A stretch of 64,000 bases of DNA from Limosilactobacillus balticus (GCF_014145615.1 NZ_JACIVH010000042.1:62001-126000); one strand, 5' to 3'; shown: positions 52,913 through 64,000, numbered from the stretch's first letter. Notes: a model not told the origin generated them from the sequence alone. A program made the numbers and translations.

Positions 52913-53149
52913 CTAGTCTTCTGCAACGAATGGCAAAAGACCCATGATCCGTGCACGCTTGATAGCGATAGTTAACTTACGTTGGTTCTTAGCACTAGTA
53001 CCAGTAACCCGACGTGGTAAGATCTTACCACGTTCAGAAATGAACCGACGTAATAAATCAGTGTCTTTGTAATCGATGTATTCGATGTGGTTTGCGGCGA
53101 TGAAGTCGACCTTACGACGACGACGTCCGCCTCGACGTTGTTGTGCCAT
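52913..53149 (-). CDS. rpsR: 30S ribosomal protein S18
   Basis: 78-residue S18 with the basic start [13 protein letters not shown] and core [23 protein letters not shown]. It binds S6 on the ribosome platform. No zinc cysteines, as in the C-minus paralogue. Last of the rpsF-ssb-rpsR operon. Confidence 0.97.
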   Translation of the reverse strand: MAQQRRGGRRRRKVDFIAANHIEYIDYKDTDLLRRFISERGKILPRRVTGTSAKNQRKLTIAIKRARIMGLLPFVAED

Positions 53150-53182
53150 GAAATTACCCTCCTATTCTGAGTAAAAATTTAT

Positions 53183-53746
53183 TTAGAATGGTAATTCGTC
53201 ATCAGCTAAATCAATGGATTGACCACCATCATCACTGCTTCCAGGGAACTGGTTGCCAGCATTTTGATTGGGATCGAAACCATTGTCCATACTTGGTGAC
53301 GGATTACTTTGAGGAGCATTATTTCCGGGTTGTGGTTGACTGCCATATTGTGGAGCCTGAGCACCAAACGATTGTTGGTTATTGTTAAACGGTTGTTGCA
53401 TCCCTGATTGGTTCATACCACCATTTTGACGAGGTTCTAACAATGCAAAATTATCTACAACAACTTCGGTAACATATACACGGTTACCCTGTTGGTTTTC
53501 ATAATTTCGGGTTTGAATACGCCCTTCAATTCCAACAAGTGAACCCTTATGCGTAAAGTTACTAAAGTTTTCAGCGGATTTACGCCAAATAACGCAATTG
53601 ATAAAATCAGCATCACGATCACCATTTTGGTTTCGGAATTGCCGATCAACAGCTAACGTAAATGAAACAACTGCTGTCCCGCTGGTTGTGTACCGCAACT
53701 CGGGATCTCTTGTTAAACGCCCAGTTAAGACTGCACGATTAAGCAT
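53183..53746 (-). CDS. ssb: Single-stranded DNA-binding protein
   Basis: 187-residue SSB. OB fold (about 1-110) with [20 protein letters not shown] and [16 protein letters not shown], then a Gly/Gln/Asn/Pro-rich linker and the acidic tip DLADDELPF that recruits repair and replication partners. Between rpsF and rpsR, as is usual in Firmicutes. ATG is preceded by GAGGAGAAAGATCT. Confidence 0.97.
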   Translation of the reverse strand: MLNRAVLTGRLTRDPELRYTTSGTAVVSFTLAVDRQFRNQNGDRDADFINCVIWRKSAENFSNFTHKGSLVGIEGRIQTRNYENQQGNRVYVTEVVVDNFALLEPRQNGGMNQSGMQQPFNNNQQSFGAQAPQYGSQPQPGNNAPQSNPSPSMDNGFDPNQNAGNQFPGSSDDGGQSIDLADDELPF

Positions 53747-53783
53747 AGATCTTTCTCCTCTCTTTACTTTATTGACAAATTAA

Positions 53784-54080
53784 TTAAGCATCAAGCTTAA
53801 CAATCATGTGACGTAGGATATCATCACTGAACTTAGCTAAACGATCAAATTCGTTTAAAGCTTGATCTGAATCAGTAGTTAAGTTTACCACGTGGTAAGT
53901 ACCTTCAGTGTACTTAGCGATTGGGTAAGCAAAACGACGAGTTGACCAATCCTTTGAGTCAGCGATAGTTGCACCATTGTCCGCCAAGATCTTGTCGAAG
54001 CGGTCTACCAATTCGCTCTTTGCAGATTCTTCGATATCAGGACGAATGATGTAAGTAATTTCATATTTGCGTGTTTCCAT
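53784..54080 (-). CDS. rpsF: 30S ribosomal protein S6
   Basis: 98-residue S6, starting [18 protein letters not shown], with core [21 protein letters not shown]. Pairs with S18 on the 30S platform. AAGGAGGTGTAACATTC precedes the ATG. First of the operon. A promoter with a short leader lies upstream; S6-S18 often represses its own leader, but no exact binding motif was matched here. Confidence 0.97.
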   Translation of the reverse strand: METRKYEITYIIRPDIEESAKSELVDRFDKILADNGATIADSKDWSTRRFAYPIAKYTEGTYHVVNLTTDSDQALNEFDRLAKFSDDILRHMIVKLDA

Positions 54081-54171
54081 GAATGTTACACCTCCTTATG
54101 GACTCTGGCTCTTCTCGCTATTTGAGAAGAACAAGGAAAGTAGACGTCATTACGTATACTCACAGACATAA

Positions 54172-54200
54172 AATATAGCATAAAATTCTATTTAAAACAA
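54172..54200 (-). promoter_or_regulatory. rpsF: Promoter of rpsF operon
   Basis: -35 TTGTTT (54200-54195), 17-bp spacer, -10 TATATT (54177-54172). A stem CTTCTC/GAGAAG follows in the leader RNA, around 54112-54130. Confidence 0.65.
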
Positions 54201-54281
54201 GGAACATCTAACAAGAAATCCTAAATGTTGCGGTCACTATAACTATATATACGTAAAATATCTACTTTCTCACTTTATTTT

Positions 54282-56786
54282 TTAATTTTCTGTTGGTTGG
54301 CTTTCTTCTTGGGAGGAATTACTAGTTGCTTCCTCAGTCTCTTCATCTACTTCTTTATCCACCTTTGCAATCGTAGCAACACGGGCACCATTATCCATCT
54401 TAATTAAGTGGACACCAACAGCAGAGCGTCCAGTTTGCGATACACTTTCAATGTCAAAACGAATAATTACTCCCTGGTCGGTAACTAACATAATGTCTTC
54501 ATCACCATTGACAGTTGTTAAACCAACTAACGGACCATTCTTTGCAGTAACGTTGACTGTCTTAACCCCTAGTCCGCCACGTCCTTTGATTGGGTATTCA
54601 GAAGCAGGAGTTTGTTTTCCAAAACCATTTTCACTAATTACAAGAACCTTGCTATCAGGATTAAGGGGGGCAGCGCCAATTACATAGTCTTCATCTCGTA
54701 AGCGAATTCCCCGAACTCCGGCTGCGCTTCGTCCCATTGACCGAACAACTGATGATTTAAAGCTAAGAGCATATCCATTATGAGTACCAATAATCATTGG
54801 CTGATCTTCACTAATAACTTCTACATCGATCAATTCGTCGTTTTCATGAAGATTAAGCGCCTTTAATCCATTGCTTCGAATATTCTTAAATTCTGTTACT
54901 GCTGTCCGTTTAACGGTTCCTAGCTTAGTAGTAAAGAAGAGGTATTTATCGTCATCGTTAGTTTCATGTGAAACATTGATAACAGCGCTAATTTTCTCTT
55001 TATTATTAATCCCAAGAAGGTTAATAATTGGAATTCCTTGAGCAGCCCGGCCATATTCAGGAACTTCATATCCCTTCATTGAGTATACTTTTCCTGAATT
55101 AGTGAAGAAGAGCAACATATCGTGAGTTGAACTAGAAATTAGTTGTTCAATAAAGTCATCTTTATGAACGCCCATTCCCTTAACACCACGACCACCACGA
55201 TGCTGAGACTTAAATTCATCAACCGGAAGACGCTTAATGTATCCATTGTGGGTCAAGGCAACAATAATATCTTCTTCTTCAATTAGGTCTTCATCTTCAA
55301 TATTGGTAATATCACCAACTTGAAGCTCAGTTCGTCGTTCATCCCCAAAACGTTTTTGAATTTCCATTAATTCATCATAAATGATTTGATTAATCCGTTC
55401 ACGGTGAGCAAGAATATCCTTGTAATCAGCAATTGCAGCCATTAATTTTTGATATTCATCCTCTATCTTTTCACGTTCTAGGCCAGTCAGCCGAACTAAC
55501 CGCATATCAAGGATAGCTTGTGCCTGCCGATCTGATAAACCATAATTATTCATCAACTCATTCTTCGCTACTTCGCTTGTTTGTGAATTACGAATGATAT
55601 TAATTATCTCATCAATATGGTCTAAAGCGATCCGCAACCCGGCAACAATGTGCGCACGATTTTGGGCTTTCTTTAATTCAAATTCTGTCCGTCGCCGTAC
55701 AACTGATTCTTGGTGTTCCAGATAATGTTGCAAAATTTGTTTCAAGCTTAAAATCTTCGGAGCACCATTAACAATTGCTAGCATATTGAAGTTAAAAGTT
55801 GTTTGCATCAAGGTCATCTTGTAAAGGTTATTCAAGATAACTTCTGCACTGGCATCACGACGAACATCAATTACGATTCGCATTCCGTCACGGTCAGTTT
55901 CATCATTAACATCAGTAATTCCGTCAATGTCTTTATTCCGAGCTAATTCAGCAATTCGTTCAATTAATTTTGCTTTATTAACCATATAAGGAATTTCGTG
56001 GACAATGATCCATTGCTTACCATTCTTTTGTTCTTCAATATCAACTTTTGCTCGAACAATGATAGTTCCCCGACCAGTTTCGTAAGCTTTACGAATACCA
56101 GACTTCCCCATTACTACTCCACCAGTTGGAAAGTCAGGGCCCGGAATAGCCTTCATTAGTCCTTCAGTTGTAATATCAGGATTGTCCATTAACATATGAA
56201 TCCCGTTAATAACTTCCCCTAAATTATGAGTTGGAATATTAGTAGCCATCCCTACGGCAATCCCTGAGGCACCGTTAACTAATAAATTAGGAAAACGAGC
56301 TGGTAATACATCCGGTTCTTTTTCAGTACCATCGTAGTTATCATGGAAATTAACGGTATCTTTATTGATATCTCGAAGCATTTCAACTGCAATTTTGCTC
56401 ATCTTTGCTTCGGTATAACGCATGGCAGCTGCTCCATCACCATCAACCGACCCAAAGTTACCGTGACCATCAACAAGCATGTAACGGTAACTAAAGTCCT
56501 GAGCCATTCGAACAAGTCCCTCATAAATTGAAGAGTCACCATGAGGGTGGAACTTACCCATTACATCCCCGACAATCCGGGCTGACTTCTTGTAAGGCTT
56601 ATCTGGTGTAACCCCTAATTCATTCATTCCATATAGAATCCGGCGTTGTACCGGTTTTAATCCATCACGGACGTCTGGAAGCGCACGTGAAACAATAACA
56701 CTCATTGCATAATCTAAGAATGAGTTTTTCATCTGACTCGTAAGATTTACATCCGTGATCCGATTAGGCATATCTTGTTCAGCCAA
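54282..56786 (-). CDS. gyrA: DNA gyrase subunit A
   Basis: 834-residue type IIA topoisomerase subunit. The breakage-reunion domain includes [22 protein letters not shown] (split by quinolone-resistance positions) and catalytic Tyr in AMRYTEAKM. The C-terminal DNA-wrapping beta-pinwheel has a clear GyrA box GGRGVKGM. The end is a Glu/Ser-rich tail. With GyrB it introduces negative supercoils. ATG has AAAGGAGGAACGACATT upstream; follows gyrB by 42 bp. Confidence 0.98.
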   Translation of the reverse strand: MAEQDMPNRITDVNLTSQMKNSFLDYAMSVIVSRALPDVRDGLKPVQRRILYGMNELGVTPDKPYKKSARIVGDVMGKFHPHGDSSIYEGLVRMAQDFSYRYMLVDGHGNFGSVDGDGAAAMRYTEAKMSKIAVEMLRDINKDTVNFHDNYDGTEKEPDVLPARFPNLLVNGASGIAVGMATNIPTHNLGEVINGIHMLMDNPDITTEGLMKAIPGPDFPTGGVVMGKSGIRKAYETGRGTIIVRAKVDIEEQKNGKQWIIVHEIPYMVNKAKLIERIAELARNKDIDGITDVNDETDRDGMRIVIDVRRDASAEVILNNLYKMTLMQTTFNFNMLAIVNGAPKILSLKQILQHYLEHQESVVRRRTEFELKKAQNRAHIVAGLRIALDHIDEIINIIRNSQTSEVAKNELMNNYGLSDRQAQAILDMRLVRLTGLEREKIEDEYQKLMAAIADYKDILAHRERINQIIYDELMEIQKRFGDERRTELQVGDITNIEDEDLIEEEDIIVALTHNGYIKRLPVDEFKSQHRGGRGVKGMGVHKDDFIEQLISSSTHDMLLFFTNSGKVYSMKGYEVPEYGRAAQGIPIINLLGINNKEKISAVINVSHETNDDDKYLFFTTKLGTVKRTAVTEFKNIRSNGLKALNLHENDELIDVEVISEDQPMIIGTHNGYALSFKSSVVRSMGRSAAGVRGIRLRDEDYVIGAAPLNPDSKVLVISENGFGKQTPASEYPIKGRGGLGVKTVNVTAKNGPLVGLTTVNGDEDIMLVTDQGVIIRFDIESVSQTGRSAVGVHLIKMDNGARVATIAKVDKEVDEETEEATSNSSQEESQPTEN

Positions 56787-56828
56787 TGTCGTTCCTCCTT
56801 TTTTGCGTTAGCAGTAAACAACAGTTAA

Positions 56829-58778
56829 TTACAGGTCAAGATTCTCAACGAACTTAGCATTTTGTTCAATAAAATCGCGCCGTGGTCCGACCTTAGTTCC
56901 CATTAGCATTGGGAAAATCTTATCAGCCTGTTCTGCATCGTCTAATTTTACTCGTAATAGGTGCCGATTTTCTGGGTCCATTGTCGTTTCCCATAATTGC
57001 TCAGCATCCATTTCACCTAACCCTTTGTAACGTTGAATAACAGGCTTAGGACTTGGTTGCAGTGAGCTTACAACCTGTTCTAGTTCTTCATCAGAGTCAA
57101 TGTATTTCACAAATTTACCCTGTCGAACTTGATATAGTGGCGGTTGAGCAATATAAACATACCCATGCGTAATCATTGGTTTCATAAAGCGGTAGAACAA
57201 GGTTAACAGTAATGTCCGAATGTGGGCACCATCGACATCCGCATCAGTCATGATAATTAATTTATGATAATTAGCCTTTGTAATATCAAAGTCATCCCCA
57301 AAACCTGTTCCAAGAGCGGTAAATAAAGAACGAATTTCATCATTAGCTAGGACTCGATCAAGGGTTGCTTTTTCAACATTCAAAATCTTTCCGCGGATTG
57401 GAAGGATTGCTTGGGTGAGGCGGGAACGTCCCTGCTTTGCTGAACCACCGGCAGAATCACCCTCGACAATAAATAATTCTGAAATTTCAGGATCCTTACT
57501 TGTGTTATCAGCTAACTTACCTGGTAAATTACTAATTTCAAGACCACTCTTTTTACGGGTAACTTCACGTGCCCGTTTAGCAGCCACCCGTGCTTTGGAA
57601 GCGAGTTGACCTTTTTCAATAATTTGCCGCGCTTCGTCTGGGTGTTCTAATAAGAATCGGTTAAATGTTGCCGCGAAGACATGGTCAGTCGCTGTTCGTG
57701 CATCTGAATTTCCTAACTTAGTCTTAGTTTGCCCCTCGAATTGCGGATCAGGGTGCTTAATGGAGACAACGGCAGTTAAACCTTCACGCACATCATCCCC
57801 TGATAAGGTCTCATTAGACTTTAAGATACCTGCTTTGTGGCCGTAGTCGTTAATAACACGTGTAAGAGCCATCTTAAATCCGGTCTCATGAGTTCCACCT
57901 TCGTAAGTATGAATATTGTTAGTAAAAGTTAATAAGTTGCTACGGTATGAATCTGTATATTGTAAGGAAACTTCAACAGTAATATCGTTTTCTTTACCTT
58001 CCACGTAAATTGGTGGATCAAATAAGACATTTTGGTCTTCATTAAGGTATTCAACATAATGTCGAATACCACCTTCATAATGGAATTCTTTCCGTTCATG
58101 GTCTGCTTGTCGTAAGTCTTCGATCGTAATTTTAAGTCCCTTGTTCAAGAAGGCTAACTCTCTTAATCGATCAGTTAAAGTTTTAATATTGTAAGTCGTT
58201 GTTTCACGGAAAATTTCCGGATCCGGCTTAAAATGAACGGTCGTACCATGCTCAGTTTCTGGAAGTCCTTCTTCAATTACCTTCATTGCAGACTTAACGT
58301 GACCATGATCAAAATCCATGTAGTAACGTTTACCTTGACGAGCAACTTTAACATCCAATTCAGTAGATAAGGCATTTACAACAGATGCCCCTACCCCGTG
58401 AAGACCTCCGGAAACCTTATATCCGCCGCCACCAAATTTTCCTCCGGCGTGGAGAACAGTAAAGACAGTTTCTAGGGCTGACTTTCCAGTTTCTTTTTGC
58501 GTATCAACTGGAATTCCACGTCCATTATCCTTAACAGTAATACTGTTATCGGGATTAACTACAACATTAATTTCATCACAAAATCCTGCTAAGGCTTCGT
58601 CAATTCCGTTATCAACAATTTCCCAAACAAGGTGATGAAGTCCCTGGGCTGAAGTGGAACCAATGTACATTCCGGGACGCTTTCGAACTGCATCCAATCC
58701 CTTTAAAACCTGAATTTGACTAGCATCATATTCGCTAGCCAATTCCATCTTGGTTTCTTTTTGTTGTTCGTTGCTCAC
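56829..58778 (-). CDS. gyrB: DNA gyrase subunit B
   Basis: 649-residue ATPase subunit of gyrase. GHKL ATPase: [23 protein letters not shown] and [14 protein letters not shown]. Toprim: [13 protein letters not shown] and [17 protein letters not shown] start (58778) overlaps the recF stop by GTGA, with AAGGAGGAAGTAAA upstream, so the two genes are translationally coupled. Confidence 0.98.
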   Translation of the reverse strand: MSNEQQKETKMELASEYDASQIQVLKGLDAVRKRPGMYIGSTSAQGLHHLVWEIVDNGIDEALAGFCDEINVVVNPDNSITVKDNGRGIPVDTQKETGKSALETVFTVLHAGGKFGGGGYKVSGGLHGVGASVVNALSTELDVKVARQGKRYYMDFDHGHVKSAMKVIEEGLPETEHGTTVHFKPDPEIFRETTTYNIKTLTDRLRELAFLNKGLKITIEDLRQADHERKEFHYEGGIRHYVEYLNEDQNVLFDPPIYVEGKENDITVEVSLQYTDSYRSNLLTFTNNIHTYEGGTHETGFKMALTRVINDYGHKAGILKSNETLSGDDVREGLTAVVSIKHPDPQFEGQTKTKLGNSDARTATDHVFAATFNRFLLEHPDEARQIIEKGQLASKARVAAKRAREVTRKKSGLEISNLPGKLADNTSKDPEISELFIVEGDSAGGSAKQGRSRLTQAILPIRGKILNVEKATLDRVLANDEIRSLFTALGTGFGDDFDITKANYHKLIIMTDADVDGAHIRTLLLTLFYRFMKPMITHGYVYIAQPPLYQVRQGKFVKYIDSDEELEQVVSSLQPSPKPVIQRYKGLGEMDAEQLWETTMDPENRHLLRVKLDDAEQADKIFPMLMGTKVGPRRDFIEQNAKFVENLDL

Positions 58779-59899
58779 TTTACTTCCTCCTTATTCAAAG
58801 TGCCGTGCTCAATTTCAAAAATCGTAGGTTCATTAATTAGCTGGCGAGCAACATCACTCAGACTAGTTGTCGTCAAAAATGTTTGGACTTTATTCTGAAT
58901 GGCTGTTAACAGGTGTGTTTGTCGAATTGTATCTAGTTCAGATAACACATCGTCTAATAATAATAATGGATACTCGCCTGTTTGCTCTTTCATCAAATCA
59001 ATCTCTGCTAGTTTTACTGATAGTGCTGTCGTTCGCTGTTGTCCTTGCGATCCAAAAGCCTGCACGTTTTTATTATTTACCAGAAAGCGGATATCATCAC
59101 GATGAGGACCATAAATTGTTGTCCCTTGCTCGATTTCACGCTGTTCATTATCCTGATATAACTTAAAAAGTTTCTGATAAGCCTCTTCAACAGTAGTATC
59201 ATCATTAACCTTTAATTGATTGACATACTCAAGCCGTAATGATTCCTTGTTTAATGAAATCTCTTGATGTAAATCCGCTGCCCATCCTTCAAGGTGCTTT
59301 AAAAAATGTTGACGGGCAATAATTACTTCCGCACCAAAAGCAGCAAGCTGATCAGATAGGACCCCTAAAAGGACGCGGTCAGTTTGTTGCTTATATTTTA
59401 GTTGCTTTAAATATTTGTTTTTTTGCCGTAAGAGTGTGCGATATTGGCCTGCATTGTAGAGGTATTTGCTACTCATCTGACTAAACTCTCGATCCATAAA
59501 GTGGCGGCGTAAAGCTGGTGACCCTTTTACCAACGACAAGTCTTCTGGGGCAAATAATATTGCATTTAGTTGACCCACATACTGTGATAATCGCGCTTGT
59601 TCTAAATGATTTACCTTTGCCTTTTTTCCCTTACTCGAGAATTGTAATTCAAGTGGAATCTTACCAATGCTTTTTTCTACTGTGCCACTTATTAGGGCCG
59701 ATTTTTCTTGCCAATTAATAAGTTCATGGTCATTACTTGTTCGATGACTCTTGGTCAGGGAAAGGACATAGATTGCCTCTAACATATTCGTTTTACCTTG
59801 TGCATTAGGGCCAATTAAAACGTTCACTCCAGGGTTGAAGTGAACGGTTAGATCCTGATAATTTCGAAAGTGATGTAAATGCAATTCCGTCAGAATCAT
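58775..59899 (-). CDS. recF: DNA replication and repair protein RecF
   Basis: 374-residue SMC-like ATPase that loads RecA at gaps. Walker [15 protein letters not shown], signature [11 protein letters not shown] and Walker [13 protein letters not shown] are intact. Starts 8 bp after yaaA and overlaps gyrB by 4 bp in the standard order. Confidence 0.97.
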   Translation of the reverse strand: MILTELHLHHFRNYQDLTVHFNPGVNVLIGPNAQGKTNMLEAIYVLSLTKSHRTSNDHELINWQEKSALISGTVEKSIGKIPLELQFSSKGKKAKVNHLEQARLSQYVGQLNAILFAPEDLSLVKGSPALRRHFMDREFSQMSSKYLYNAGQYRTLLRQKNKYLKQLKYKQQTDRVLLGVLSDQLAAFGAEVIIARQHFLKHLEGWAADLHQEISLNKESLRLEYVNQLKVNDDTTVEEAYQKLFKLYQDNEQREIEQGTTIYGPHRDDIRFLVNNKNVQAFGSQGQQRTTALSVKLAEIDLMKEQTGEYPLLLLDDVLSELDTIRQTHLLTAIQNKVQTFLTTTSLSDVARQLINEPTIFEIEHGTLNKEEVK

Positions 59900-59907
59900 G
59901 TTTATCC

Positions 59908-60129
59908 CTACTTACTCTTAATAACAAGTAATTGGTGGTCAGGAATTTGAATCTTATCTTCGGGATACAATTTGCGTCCCCGCCGATCATCTGGCTCATC
60001 ATTTACTAATACAGTATTTTCTTTTAGAAACCATTTAGCTGCTCCGCCAGTAGGAATAATCCCCTCTTCTTTGAGTAACTGGCCGAGTGTAATAAATGGA
60101 CTATCAATCAACACTGACTTTTCTTCCAT
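59908..60129 (-). CDS. yaaA: S4-domain protein YaaA
   Basis: 73-residue S4-like RNA-binding protein, with FITLGQLLKEEGIIPTGGAAKWFLKE and NDEPDDRRGRKLYPED. Found between dnaN and recF in most Firmicutes; its exact role is unclear, ribosome or recombination related. The ATG with TAGGTG 7 nt upstream was chosen over a GTG three codons earlier. Confidence 0.92.
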   Translation of the reverse strand: MEEKSVLIDSPFITLGQLLKEEGIIPTGGAAKWFLKENTVLVNDEPDDRRGRKLYPEDKIQIPDHQLLVIKSK

Positions 60130-60314
60130 TTTTTTCACCTACTTTTGTAATTCTATTATACCACATTATTTGGCCTAATTTTGCGTTATTAGCCTTTCTG
60201 AGCGCATTAACTTATTTTAGCCTTTTTTATCAAAATTCGGTTAAATTTGCTCTATGGTCAAAAATCTGAATATAAATTAGAGATACTAACTAAATTTAAT
60301 CTATGCCAAATATA

Positions 60315-60342
60315 AAAGAGGTTACAAAACAAAACGTTCTGT
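60315..60342 (-). terminator. Terminator after dnaN
   Basis: Stem AGAGGCTACA with TGTAACCTCT (one wobble), loop rich in A/C, followed on the minus strand by TTTATATTT. Confidence 0.8.
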
Positions 60343-60371
60343 AGCCTCTTCTATAAAAATTAAAATTCTTT

Positions 60372-61514
60372 CTAAAATGTCCGTACTGGTGTAATTAAGT
60401 GGACAAAATTTTCCTGATCTTCTGTTGGAACTAGAGTAAATGGTCGCAATGGTGATGTAAATGAAATCTTGATCGTTGCTTGACCAAAAGAACGCAAAGC
60501 ATCTTTCATATAGTTAGGATTGAACGAGATTTCAAGATCATTACCATCAAGAGCAGACGTTACTACCTCTTCTTCAACAGTACCGATATCTGGAGAATCA
60601 CCACTAATTCGAACAAGATTTTCTGATGGCTTTAGACTTAACTTAACCACATCGTTACGACTTTCATGGGATAAAAGGGAAGCACGCTCAATTGATGATA
60701 AAAATGTCCCAGCTTCTAGTTCAACTGTGGTATCAGCAGTTTGTGGAATTAACTGACTAGTTTCAGGATAGTTTCCTTCTAGTAATCGAGAATAGAAATG
60801 AGTATTACCAAAGATAAATAACACTTGATTTTCAGTTACTTGCATTTGTACATCTTCATGGACATCACTAATCATTCCAGATAGTTCTTCCATGCTCTTT
60901 CCAGGAATGATCACATCAAAATCGATGCCGTTATCGATGTTTTCGAGGACCACTTTCCGTTGTGCAAGTCGGTGACTATCTGTTGCAACAGCTGTTAGGA
61001 CGCCATCTTTTAAAGTCATATGAACTCCCGCAAGGATTGGACGACTTTCTTGCTTAGATACTGCAATGACGGTTTGACGAATTACTTCCTTAAGGATGTC
61101 GTTAGGAAGGGTTACTGATTTATTAGTTTCAATTTCTGGTAAATGTGGAAAGTTTTCGGCATCTTGGCCATTAATTTGGAACTTAGCTGAACCAGATGTA
61201 ATATCTGCTTGAAAACCACTTGTAACTTCAATAGTTACTTTCTTATCTGGCAACTTTTTAACAATATCACTGAAGAAGCGGGCAGGTAATACAATAGCGC
61301 CAGTATCTTCAATTGTTAAATCATTATCAGCATCATTGGCACTAATAACACTTTCAATTGTGATGTCTGAATTGCTACCAGTTAACACAATGTTATCTTC
61401 GTTTACGACCATCTTTAATCCAGTCAAAATTGGAATAGTTGTTTTAGAAGAAATAGCACGTAAGACATTATTTAATTGACTAATGAATGCAGATCGGTTA
61501 ATTGTAAAATTCAT
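60372..61514 (-). CDS. dnaN: DNA polymerase III sliding clamp (beta subunit)
   Basis: 380-residue beta clamp with three similar domains. N-terminus MNFTINRSAFISQLNNVL and the C-terminal LITPVRTF end are typical. It forms a dimeric ring tethering polymerase to DNA. Follows dnaA across a DnaA-box-rich 175-bp gap and is separated from yaaA by a terminator. Confidence 0.98.
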   Translation of the reverse strand: MNFTINRSAFISQLNNVLRAISSKTTIPILTGLKMVVNEDNIVLTGSNSDITIESVISANDADNDLTIEDTGAIVLPARFFSDIVKKLPDKKVTIEVTSGFQADITSGSAKFQINGQDAENFPHLPEIETNKSVTLPNDILKEVIRQTVIAVSKQESRPILAGVHMTLKDGVLTAVATDSHRLAQRKVVLENIDNGIDFDVIIPGKSMEELSGMISDVHEDVQMQVTENQVLFIFGNTHFYSRLLEGNYPETSQLIPQTADTTVELEAGTFLSSIERASLLSHESRNDVVKLSLKPSENLVRISGDSPDIGTVEEEVVTSALDGNDLEISFNPNYMKDALRSFGQATIKISFTSPLRPFTLVPTEDQENFVHLITPVRTF

Positions 61515-61689
61515 ATATTTCAGTCCTTTTGTGTAAGTATATAAATATATTTAATAGTTTAAAATATAGTCGTAGTAGTAGGGCCTGTTAATACTGTGGA
61601 AAACTATTTAAATGCCTTTTCTTTCGAGTTATCCACCTGTTGATAACTTGTGGATAAGTTTGAGGATAATTATTATATTTATCCACAGC
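61515..61689. other. oriC, dnaA-dnaN part (DnaA boxes)
   Basis: DnaA-box-like sequences: TTATCCACC 61629, TGTTGATAA 61638-61646 (minus), TGTGGATAA 61649-61657 (minus), TGAGGATAA 61661 (minus, one mismatch), TTATCCACA 61679-61687. An AT-rich stretch (61515-61575) next to dnaN would suit an unwinding element. Confidence 0.85.
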
Positions 61690-63012
61690 TTATGATCGGA
61701 GCTTAGCTTTTAATTTTGTAATATCGTTTTGTAAGTCAGTATCTTTTTTAAGTTCTGCCTCAATTTTATCAATAGCATGTAAAACAGTGGTATGGTCTTT
61801 GCCGCCGAATTCATTGCCGATTTTTGGCAATGAGGAATCTGTGAGTTCTCGAGAAAGATACATGGCGATTTGACGAGGCATAACGATTTGTTTAACTCGC
61901 TTTTTACCAAGAATATCTCCTTGGGTTATGTTATAAAAGTCAGCAACTTGTTTTTGAATTGTAGCGATTGATATTTCGTTTTTTGCTACGCGGTGAAGCC
62001 CCTTTAATGCTTGAGATGCTAAGCTCGGCGTAATTCGCTCACCACTTAAATTAGCAAATGCTTGAACCTTTGTTAAGGCTCCTTCCAGTTCACGGATATT
62101 TGTATCGATTTGACCAGCAATATAGTTAAGGGTGTCGTTTCCAATATCAATATGATCTTCCTCAACTTTGCTCCGTAAGATGGCAATTCGCGTTTCTAAG
62201 TCAGGAGGAGTAATTTCGACAGTAAGTCCCCACCTGAAACGTGATACAAGCCGGTCTTGCAGTTCAGGAATCTCATTTGGAATTCGATCAGATGTCATAA
62301 CAATTTGTTTTTTGCGATCATGAAGGGCATTAAAAGTATTGAAAAATTCTAGTTGAGTCCCCTCTTTGTTGGCTAAAAATTGAATATCATCAATTAATAG
62401 GAGATCAAGGTTACGATATTCTTCTCTTAATTGTTCAGTCGTATTATTACGAATAGCATTAATATAATCGTTGGTAAAATCCTCACTCGTCACATATTTG
62501 ACACGCGAATTTGGATTAACTTGAAGCATATGGTTACCGATCGCTTCCATTAAGTGGGTCTTTCCTAAACCAACCCCCCCATAAATGAATAGTGGATTGT
62601 AAAGACTACCGGGGCTTTCGGCAACGGCAAATGCTGCAGCGTGTGCCATCTTGTTTCCTTCTCCAACAACGAACGTTCCAAAGTTGTAGTGAGGATTAAG
62701 AGGAGTATCCATCTCAAAAGAAGGAGTTGGATCATCTTCTGTTTTTTTATTTGTATAGGTAAATTCTCCCTCTAAAATATAATGCGGCTCAATATTACGT
62801 CCCAATTTTTGTTGAGCGAATTCTTTAAGCTGCGTATTTAAATTTTTGCGCCAAAAATCGCGGTGCACCGGAGTGGGCACCTCGATTTCCAGTTGATTTT
62901 GAGAGAGAGAAATTGCTTTTGCCGGAGCAATCAAAGTGTCAAAGGTAACCGGAGTGGTATCCTGACGAAATGAATTTTGGATCGCTTCCCACAGAGAATC
63001 GAGCTCAGTCAA
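61690..63012 (-). CDS. dnaA: Chromosomal replication initiator DnaA
   Basis: 440-residue initiator. Domain I (about 1-85), short linker, AAA+ domain III with Walker A YGGVGLGKTHLM and Walker B LLLIDDIQF, then domain IV with the DnaA-box signature GGKDHTTVLHAIDKI. It binds TTATCCACA boxes; these lie on both sides of the gene. The transcription direction is minus, away from rpmH. GGAGGAAATTATT precedes the ATG. Confidence 0.98.
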   Translation of the reverse strand: MTELDSLWEAIQNSFRQDTTPVTFDTLIAPAKAISLSQNQLEIEVPTPVHRDFWRKNLNTQLKEFAQQKLGRNIEPHYILEGEFTYTNKKTEDDPTPSFEMDTPLNPHYNFGTFVVGEGNKMAHAAAFAVAESPGSLYNPLFIYGGVGLGKTHLMEAIGNHMLQVNPNSRVKYVTSEDFTNDYINAIRNNTTEQLREEYRNLDLLLIDDIQFLANKEGTQLEFFNTFNALHDRKKQIVMTSDRIPNEIPELQDRLVSRFRWGLTVEITPPDLETRIAILRSKVEEDHIDIGNDTLNYIAGQIDTNIRELEGALTKVQAFANLSGERITPSLASQALKGLHRVAKNEISIATIQKQVADFYNITQGDILGKKRVKQIVMPRQIAMYLSRELTDSSLPKIGNEFGGKDHTTVLHAIDKIEAELKKDTDLQNDITKLKAKLRS

Positions 63013-63507
63013 AATAATTTCCTCCTAAAGTATTAAATTACAAACGGTATTTTATCATTACATGGGGAAGTTTTCCACAACCAAGTGGATAATAATAAAA
63101 AAGTTTACACAACACTGTGTGTAAATTAATAATATTCCTGTGAAAAATGGGGAAAAAGAGATTTTATTCTAACTTATCCACAGAATTATGTTGATATATG
63201 CTATTGATATAGTAGTAAATTAGAGAGTTATCAACACATGGAAGGGTGGCTGTGGATAACTTTATCAACAGGTGTGGATTTGGGGATAACCGCTGAAAAA
63301 CACTGTTGATAACTTGTCCACAAATTATGAATTTACACAACGCTGTGGATTATTTTACCAATTTTGTTAATAATCAAAAAAATTTAAATAAAAATTCGCC
63401 GTTTATTAATTTCGGTAAGTGTGTTATACTACCAAAGTATGTTTGAAGAGATCGTCTTTTAGACTCTAGAAACCAAACCACTCGAATTTAATAGGAGGTG
63501 CAATTGT
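63013..63507. other. oriC, rpmH-dnaA part (DnaA boxes and AT-rich DNA)
   Basis: Boxes: TTATCCACA 63174-63182; TTATCAACA 63228 and 63262; TGTGGATAA 63251-63259 (minus); TGTTGATAA 63304 (minus); one-mismatch forms at 63281, 63314 and 63344. This is the larger half of a bipartite Bacillus-type origin. The right part holds the rpmH promoter (-10 TATACT 63425-63430, weak -35). Confidence 0.9.
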
Positions 63508-63642
63508 ATGAAGCGCACGTTTCAACCAAAGAAGCGTCACCGTGCACGTGTCCATGGCTTCCGTAAGCGCATGAGCACCAGTAACGGCCGTAAGGTATTA
63601 GCACGTCGGCGTCAAAAGGGCAGAAAAGTATTATCTGCATAA
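63508..63642 (+). CDS. rpmH: 50S ribosomal protein L34
   Basis: 44-residue L34, starting [18 protein letters not shown] and ending KGRKVLSA. Ribosome site TAGGAGGTGCAATTGT precedes the ATG. It faces away from dnaA across oriC, as in nearly all Firmicutes. Too short for the usual length cut-off but unmistakable. Confidence 0.98.
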   Translation: MKRTFQPKKRHRARVHGFRKRMSTSNGRKVLARRRQKGRKVLSA

Positions 63643-63647
63643 CCACG

Positions 63648-63670
63648 GCCACTTTTATAGTGGCTTTTTT
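63648..63670 (+). terminator. Hairpin between rpmH and rnpA
   Basis: GCCACT/AGTGGC stem with 5-nt loop followed by TTTTTT. May reduce read-through into rnpA. Confidence 0.7.
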
Positions 63671-63780
63671 TATTGTGTGGGGCAGGGCAGTCAGCTTGAC
63701 GAGCAATTTGAATCGTTAAAGTTGTCGTATGCCCGGCCCTATTTTTATATCTACTTAAATTAAGGCTGGGGATTATATAA

Positions 63781-64000
63781 ATGAGAAAATCATATCGCGT
63801 AAAAAAGGAAAGTGAGTTTCAACGGGTTTTTGAAACCCATAATTCCGTGGCCAACCACAAATTTGTCGTATATCAAATGGAAAAACCAGGACAAAAACAT
63901 TTTCGTGTCGGTATTTCTGTCGGAAAAAAGATTGGAAATGCTGTTCATCGTAATTGGGTTAAGCGGCGTATTCGTCAAACGTTATTAGAGGTGAAACCGC
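63781..64000 (+). CDS. rnpA: Ribonuclease P protein component, N-terminal part (runs off window)
   Basis: The first 73 codons of the RNase P protein, which helps the RNA subunit mature tRNA 5' ends. Starts [17 protein letters not shown]; the RNR-like signature appears as [15 protein letters not shown]. The end lies beyond the window. ATG has a weak ribosome site (GGGGATTATATAA). The gene normally follows rpmH. Confidence 0.96.
   Translation, partial: MRKSYRVKKESEFQRVFETHNSVANHKFVVYQMEKPGQKHFRVGISVGKKIGNAVHRNWVKRRIRQTLLEVKP

Overview
The window is a low-GC Firmicute chromosome segment spanning the replication origin. It very probably comes from a heterofermentative lactobacillus of the Limosilactobacillus reuteri group. 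This is inferred from the gene order rnpA-rpmH-oriC-dnaA-dnaN-yaaA-recF-gyrB-gyrA-rpsF-ssb-rpsR-gdpP-rplI-dnaC, the walRK-walHIJ-htrA-rlmH block, a 390-residue 1,3-propanediol-dehydrogenase-like enzyme close to the origin, ClpL and PgrA-type surface proteins. No database search was possible. The origin lies at the right end, so minus-strand genes run with the replication fork; most genes are on that strand.

Layout, left to right. 0-6.4 kb: addAB recombination nuclease, cardiolipin synthase, an acetyltransferase. 6.4-13.9 kb: a 977-residue surface protein with a sorting-like C-terminus but no LPxTG, an 810-bp AT-rich gap, a MenC/N-acylamino-acid racemase enzyme, ClpL with a tiny HTH regulator. 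14.1-17.1 kb (plus strand): a leader peptide rich in aromatic codons with an attenuator-like terminator, then an aminotransferase, a D-2-hydroxyacid dehydrogenase and an OsmC protein. 17.15-25.3 kb: a peptide quorum-sensing/bacteriocin module. It has a double-glycine pheromone overlapping its histidine kinase, a LytTR response regulator, a double-glycine bacteriocin-like peptide, a C39 ABC exporter, several tiny membrane proteins, an L,D-transpeptidase and a membrane-anchored Ser/Thr-rich protein. Three promoters share the same direct-repeat operator with identical geometry. 25.3-28.4 kb: a MacAB-type exporter. A ~185-bp structured repeat lies in direct orientation at 17.45 and 28.45 kb and brackets the module and exporter.

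28.6-36.2 kb: aldehyde dehydrogenase, ProC-like reductase plus VOC protein, iron alcohol dehydrogenase, flavin reductase, rlmH, a cluster of eight DnaA boxes about 28 kb from dnaA, and a decayed tryptophan-type transporter that still carries its leader peptide and attenuator. 36.3-43.3 kb: htrA and the WalRK regulon. 43.4-46.1 kb: two identical tRNA-Lys(CUU) genes flanking an ABC multidrug exporter and its MarR regulator. 46-64 kb: polyphosphate kinase, MFS transporter, then the conserved replication core and bipartite oriC.

Most notable: (1) the quorum-sensing bacteriocin module with three geometrically identical promoters; (2) the Tyr-Val-Phe-Trp-Phe leader peptide upstream of an aromatic-type aminotransferase/2-hydroxyacid dehydrogenase operon; (3) the distal DnaA-box cluster; (4) the orphan Trp attenuator.
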